From assembly GCA_022457155.1 (NCBI GenBank), contig JAJGOT010000115.1, positions 1,548,501 to 1,612,500 on the forward strand: a DNA stretch of 64,000 nt, read 5' to 3'. A program made the position numbers and the translations under genes. Source of the stretch: Cladopsammia gracilis. Its lineage: Eukaryota; Cnidaria; Anthozoa; Scleractinia; Dendrophylliidae. Below are positions 58,360-64,000 of this stretch, piece after piece. The first letter of the stretch is position 1. Each line of letters begins with the position of its first letter. Under the pieces are notes generated by a model. The model was not told the DNA's origin and did not search any database. It saw only the letters and a list, made by a program, of their open reading frames with translations.

Positions 58360-60761
58360 AAAATCCAATCGAACTGAGTCGATTAATAATCGTTCGATTG
58401 GGTTCGCCAATCGAACAAAATCGAACACCAATCTATTCATTTATGTATTTCAATTTAATGGCAATTAATAGCGGAGCTCTGCGGGCCGAAGGCCCGCGCG
58501 GAGCCCTATACTCATAGCGGAGCATGCGCAGCCCCATAGTCATAGAACCCATGCTCGTCATTTTTCATGGTCATGGCCAGCGGAATGTTTCGCGGGCGGC
58601 GTCTTTACATGTGTATCCGAGCGTTGGGCAGGGCTAATTCGCGGGCGCGTATGACGTTGCAAAACATGCGCGTATGACGCCACACAACATCCGGGATCTT
58701 AGCAATTTTGTTTTACGCGCGGCTACACAGCCGAATGTCACGTCAGTTGTACTCTCAACACTCTCGTTGAGTTTATTAGCCGAGAAAACTATTTGCAAAG
58801 TCGTTTTCCCGGCATTTATTTGAGATTTGCTACTCAAGACAGGTTTCACATTTCTCAAACAGTGGTCAAGACCGCATTTGAGGTTGCGTACCTCTGCAAG
58901 TCAAGCATTTTTGGAGGAATATAGAGCTAAGTGCTTATTTTTAAACCTGATTTCGTCTTAAATTGAAGCTAGTAGATCGTCGAAGCATTTGTTTACAGCT
59001 AAACTCTTTTGAGTGTAATTCTTTTGCTTCCGACCTTTTCACCTTAGTTAAGCTTAATATTATTACTTAACTGTTCTATATTGTGCAATTTTGGCTTGCA
59101 TTTAAAAAGGGTTTCAATTTTGAATAATTAGGTTTTATAAAACGTGCTTAAATTCAGTCGTTTCATGATTTCTTTCATCGAAGACAATCAGCTCGGCCTC
59201 GATGCGTTATAGATGGTTCGCATTTTGCGTTTAAACAGAAACTTATGGAGATTTGAATAAAATTTTTCGAAAGAAGATTGTGTTGTCCATTGTGTTGTCT
59301 TTGTTCACTCATTACATAGCTTGAAAAGCGATTTTATGTAAACAAAACAAGACTTGAATTTCATGTAAGTCTTAGTTGTAACTTCACTCGCGTGGCCTTA
59401 TGCAAATATGTTTGTGTATTTTTTGAAATTTTAATTTCCAAATCAGTTTCTCGGGCAATTTTTGACAAACAACAACTGTATTTTATTTGGAAAGTAGTCG
59501 TACTAGTTATTCCAGACGGAGAAAAAGTTGTTTTTGTGAACTTTTGTACGGTCTAAATGTACTGTGCAGACGGTCGGGTAATACTGTTTTTGAGAATTGC
59601 TAAAATTAAAAAAATAGCCCGGTCGTCAATCTTCCGACCTCTCACCTTAGTTACGTTTGACCTTAGTTATTAAGCTTGTTCAGAGAGCGACGCTGTTAGG
59701 CTCAGGCTATCTATATATATTAGAACTAAACCTATCCCCGTCATTTTTCATGGTCATGGCTAGCGGAATGCTTCGCGGGCGCGTCGGTCCTGTGCGTCCG
59801 TCGCGCAGGGCTAGATCGCGCGGCTACACAGCCGTCAGCTCGGTAAACACTTTAAAAGTTGTATCTTTCGCAGTTTTTAGCGGAGCAGTAAAGTCGTTAT
59901 TTCCCTGCATTTTTTCGTGGTTTGCTACTCAAGACAGGGATACTAATTAAGGGATACTCAGAAGCCGCTTTAGTGGAAAAAGAAGAGCTTTCAGGGATAA
60001 AATCTTGCTTCAAGGAACTCCATACGTTTTTATCAATGCAGGAGCAATGCGAGAGATGTTTGTTTTTATTACGGATTTCTGAACCGAAGAAGCGGAGTTT
60101 TAACGAATTTCCATTCAAGCAGTCCAGTGACTTAAAGGTAAAATAAATCACATTTCTCGATAGGAATTTATGTTGATATCAATTTTTAATTGACTTTTCC
60201 TTTGTGTTCTCTTTAGTTTTGGAGACATGTTTATGAAACGTGCTCAAATTAAGTCGTGTTGTTATCTTGAATTTCATCGAAGACAGCTCTGCCTTGATGC
60301 GCTATAAATGGTACGTGTTTTGCTTTTAAACATAAACTAATAGATATGTGAATACAATTTTATGTGTTTGTTTTTATGTAAACAAAACAAGACTTGGATT
60401 TTATAGTTCTAAACTCACTCGCGTCGCCTTATGCAAATATGTTTGTGTATTTTTTGCAATTTTGGTTTCCAAGTCAGTTTCTCAGACAATTTTTGATACG
60501 CAACAGGTGTATTTTATTTGGAAATTAGTCGTACTAGTTCTTCCAGACCGGTAAAAAGCTGTTTTGTGAACTTTTGTACGATCTAAATGTACTGTGCAGA
60601 CGGTCACGTACTCAGTACTGTTTTTGAGAATTGCTAAAAGTGAAAAATAGCCCAGTCGTCAATCTTAATTCTTGTGCTTCCGACCTTTCACCTCAGTTAA
60701 GCTAAGCTAAGCTTATCATCAGCTTTAATTTCTTTTCAGAGAGCGACGCTGTTAGGCTCGG

Positions 60762-60821
<60 letters not shown>

Positions 60822-60900
60822 ATCGTTCGATTGGATTCGTTAAACGAACATAATCGATCATTTCAATTTCGTCCTTGAGTTTGACTATCGAACCAATCGA
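58360..60900 (+). repeat. About 1.1-kb tandem duplication flanked by ATCGAAC-rich ends
   Basis: Units from about 58545 and 59738 share GTCATTTTTCATGGTCATGGC, AGCGGAATG, TTTGCTACTCAAGACAGG, TATGCAAATATGTTTGTG, AACTTTTGTACG.TCTAAATG and GAGAGCGACGCTGTTAGGCTC in order. Clusters of ATCGAAC/GTTCGAT words lie at 58360-58430, 60822-60925 and 61400-61460. A GC-rich hairpin (GCGGGCC-GAA-GGCCCGC) sits at 58481-58497 and a CT run at 60762-60820. Confidence 0.7.
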
Positions 60901-61010
60901 ACTAATCGAACCGAATGCAGTTCGATTTTGTTCGAATTTCATCTCTTGACGCGTTCAGTAATTGAACTTTCGATTGTAATGAGTGTTTTTTTGTGAGTTT
61001 GAGAGTACAT

Positions 61011-61392
61011 AGGGCCCGAGCCGGGCTGGTCCGGTTAGCCGAGATGGCCCATTTTGCCGAGATGACTTTCAGCCCGGTATTACATGAAGCGAGCCAGCCC
61101 ATGCAACAACTAAATTTAGCATCAACGGTTTTGGCTGAAAGTTGTTTTGAAAATGGCGCAAAGCTATGCTGTCCCGATTAGCCGGGCTGGCCCGGTAAAC
61201 GCGATTACATGGAAAATTTTCATCCCGATTAACCGGGATCTCGGCATCGCGATACCGGGATCCCGGCTAACTGGGCTGGCCCGGTTGTCATATAATTGCA
61301 AAGTTGATTTTTGTTGCTTCAGGCGTGCCGAGATCTCAGCAAACGGGCCAGCTCGGCTAACCGGGCCAGCCCGGCTCATATAATCGGGCCCT
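61011..61392. mobile_element. MITE with GGGCCCGA ends
   Basis: AGGGCCCGA at the left is the reverse complement of TCGGGCCCT at the right, and GCCGGGCTGG(T/C)CCGGTTAGCCGAG follows on both arms. Internal GGGCTGGCCCGGT repeats and GATTACATG words link it to 45880-45985 and 56058-56165. No clear target duplication. Confidence 0.75.
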
Positions 61393-61539
61393 CTGTCTGA
61401 TTGCCGAACTCAATCGAATGACTGATTTTTCGATTGAGTTCGATTACCGAATATTCGAATAGATACCGTAGTGTTCCAAAAGTAACGAGCTACCCGAAAG
61501 TAACGTCCCCCCGAAAATAACGGTCCAATCTAAAATACC

Positions 61540-61924
61540 ATAGACCGAATGCAAATATGGCCGCCAGGCAATTTTTTGTTTGGCTACGTTTTCAGAGAAA
61601 TTAATGATATCACGTTAACAAGTGCTGCTAAGTGCATTATCTTGCAAGGTTTGAGTGTTTTTGGTTTAACGGTTGCAAAGTTATGGCTCACTGAAATTGT
61701 AAGAATTTGTATGAGAAAAGACAGTCTATCCTGACTAGCCTCGCTTTCATGTTTTTCCCAAAATTTGGTTGTCTATAACTTCTCCTAAAATAAGAATATG
61801 GCGTTGAAAATGCACGTAATGACTTATATTGACCTGATCTTTGTCATCATTCAATTGCTTTTCTTTTCTTGAGAACCTGTCCAAACAAAAAATTGTTGGA
61901 CGGCCATATTTGCATTCGGTCTAT
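61540..61924. mobile_element. MITE with ATAGACCGAATGCAAATATGG ends
   Basis: ATAGACCGAATGCAAATATGG at the left is exactly repeated in reverse complement at the right (61904-61924), and pairing extends into AATTTTTTGTTTGG. Length 385 bp, no coding sequence. Confidence 0.85.
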
Positions 61925-61964
61925 AGTGACATCTCTATGCAGATGGAATAGCTTCACTGTACAA

Positions 61965-62235
61965 GAATGCCGAAGAATGCCGAAGAATATCGAAGAATAC
62001 CGAAGAATGCTGAAGAATACCGAAGAATGCCAAAGAATACCGAATACCGAAGAATACCGAAGAATGCTGAAGAATACCGAAGAATACCGACGAATACCGA
62101 AGAATACCGAAGAATACCAAAGAATGCTGAAGAATGCTGAAGAATGCCGAAGAATACCAAAGAATACCGAAGAATACCGAAGAAGACCGAAGAATACCGA
62201 ATAATGCTGAAGAATACCGAAGAATGTCGAAGAAT
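61965..62235 (+). repeat. 10-bp minisatellite, CGAAGAATRC
   Basis: About 27 units of CGAAGAATAC/CGAAGAATGC with TGAAGAATGC variants. Because 10 is not a multiple of 3, each frame cycles through 10 codons, giving long repetitive frames on both strands that are not genes. Confidence 0.95.
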
Positions 62236-62523
62236 CAATGGAAAAGAGAGAATTAAAGTGACAATGCTTATTCTGCGGTTGTGTTTACCATCACCCGAAT
62301 GCTGCGGCCCCTAAGGCCTTCTAATTCCGAGAGTAGCCGGAACTCTACGGTACCCCGGGTAACCTCCGCATATGACTGTTTTGCCGTCCTCGCAAACTGA
62401 CGATAAATGTTCGTTTTGAGAAAATTTTCTAATGGCGACTTCATCGACCATAATGGTCAGTTACTCCCCTTTGCCACTGAATCTTTCAATGTTTATCGTT
62501 ACCATCGATATCAGCCATTTGCG

Positions 62524-62654
62524 GTGGACTCTTATTTACCACGATTTACGTCATCACATGGTCAAAATGTTGTGGACTCACAAGTCACAGCGGAGTGAGT
62601 CAGCAACAAATTTTGACCATGTGATGACGTAAATCGTGGTAAATAAGAGTCCAC
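62524..62654. repeat. Perfect 45-bp inverted repeat
   Basis: GTGGACTCTTATTTACCACG at 62524 begins an arm whose exact reverse complement ends at 62654; the loop is about 41 nt. It is probably a foldback MITE or a transposon terminal hairpin. Confidence 0.9.
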
Positions 62655-62659
62655 ATCAC

Positions 62660-64000
62660 GGAAAATCGGTGGAAATCTGTTTTTTTACCACAATATTTAG
62701 AAAAAAAACAAGGAAAAATCGAAGTTTCGTTACAAAACGTGACAGCTAAGAAAGAGCAAGCGTTGTCTATAACTTGCATTGCGTGATGTAAGCGTCAGCA
62801 CCGTTGTCTGCACTCTCATTTACCACCCGCATCGACCAATCAGACTGCGAGATTACCGGCAATTGTGGTAAAATATGTGATAGACTGCTACCTCAAAACC
62901 GTAAATCACACACCTTCAATTGAAAATGAACCGAGTACACGCAAAAGTGAAATGGCAAACTGGATTATCATTCGCACAATTTTATTAATGTTGAAAGAAA
63001 TGCTAACGTGAAATTAACCACATACAATACTTTTTTATCATTTCCTGTCCTTGCTATATGTAGGGAGTGGGGCTAGACTGTGACGTAGCTCTGTCGTATT
63101 TTTTGTAGCAGCTGCCACTGACCGCAGCCCACGAACACATCGGAATTCGTCTATCGTCTATCTTCTATCTCCTTCTCTTGTCCCCCGAAACCCACCTCAA
63201 AGTAAGCATAAAGTCATTAAAACAAGCAGGCTTTACAAAGAGCGATTAGTTAATATTTTAAGCTTTCAAACAATCTTGATTAATCTCTGCAACGGGAAAG
63301 TGGCTCAAAAAAATTATACGATGATAAAATATAACGTAAAAATCAAGGGAAAAAGGTCTCGTGGTCAATGGTTTAATCTCATCATTCATTAATTTTGGAA
63401 AAGTGTAACATTTACATATTCAGCTGAACACAGTAATGTAGAATCAGCCCGAGGCGATTTGGAGCAGGTAGTTTCAACAGAAGAATAATAGTCCATCGCT
63501 GCCGGAAGGTGGGTGGGGCGAAGCTGAACGAAATCCGTTTCGTCAAAAAGACTAATTGTGAGTTATGACCTGGGGTATGACCTTATATATTTAACACTGG
63601 TCATATGGCCATGAACAGGTCCCTATGGACTACATTCTGCATGCTGGAGTTATCTTATCAAGGATAGAAGGGAACCATTTGCGCGTTTCCCAGAGTGAAC
63701 AGTACATAGAGTGCAATACCTTCTCAAAAGGTTTCATTCATTTTGAAATCCAGACCGAGTAATACGAAGAGAAGATGACGCAGTTTGATGTTTATGAAGA
63801 CAAACGTATTGCTTCCTTTCTTCTGCTTGTTTTCCTTTAGCTCCTTTTTTTTTCTTTTTTTTTAAAGAATCACTTTATTCCTTTTTTTTGCACATAAAAC
63901 AATACTAAATAACAACATATTACTTACAAAAACACTTACACTACTACACTACTTACAATACTAATATTATACTTACATTTACATTGCATTACACTACACT
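62660..64000. other. Gene-free end of window with repeat start
   Basis: No gene is supported. From about 63840, T-rich sequence is followed by ACTTACA/ACTAC iterations, the same arrangement as 20550-20725, and it runs off the window edge. Confidence 0.5.

Noticed and set aside
61869..62238. Repetitive frames on both strands
   Set aside because: They come from the 10-bp minisatellite, which is open in several frames at once; no start context, domain or conservation.

Overview
The window looks like nuclear DNA of a cnidarian, most likely an anthozoan such as a stony coral. It is AT-rich, its genes are split by GT-AG introns, and it carries an intronless animal opsin, tRNA-derived SINEs, non-LTR retrotransposon 3' ends and many terminal-inverted-repeat miniature transposons. 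Nothing prokaryotic is present. Most long open frames are chance or repeat-derived; only a few loci hold convincing protein evidence.

Layout. 1-11 kb: no firm gene; dispersed repeats, nested miniature transposons (4259-4635), a SINE split by a near-perfect foldback element (4905-5285), a doubtful cysteine-rich frame (8880-9122) and a 94-bp tandem repeat split by a SINE (10051-10975). 11182-12216: an intronless opsin. 12-19 kb: SINE and LINE debris. 19.5-24.1 kb: a first exon for a secreted cysteine-ring peptide with its own TATA box, a 474-bp hexamer satellite, and a second, frame-broken relative of that exon. 26580-33103: a five-exon gene of the TPRG1/TPRG1L family with two alternative terminal exons. 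34-36 kb: small elements.

36163-46571 and 48603-56962 are two copies of one large tandem duplication. Each copy carries, on the minus strand, a complete two-exon gene for a 95-residue peptide preprohormone: signal peptide, propeptide, a dibasic-flanked C-x5-C ring peptide with a Gly-Lys-Lys-Arg-Arg amidation/cleavage site, two further C-terminal segments, stop, and an AATAAA signal about 40 nt downstream. The copies differ at five residues, three of them in or next to the ring. Several transposons sit in one copy only, with the other copy preserving the unoccupied site.

57-64 kb: no firm gene; a roughly 1.1-kb tandem duplication with a GC-rich hairpin, further miniature transposons, a 10-bp minisatellite and a 45-bp perfect inverted repeat.

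The best candidate for an undescribed system is the peptide-precursor set. Two intact duplicated genes (37 and 50 kb) and two related-looking exons (19.6 and 23.4 kb) share an Ile-Cys-Gly-hydrophobic-Thr ring start and a first exon ending in phase 0 on a lysine codon. No operon-like cooperation is implied; the opsin, the TPRG1-like gene and the peptide genes look independently transcribed.
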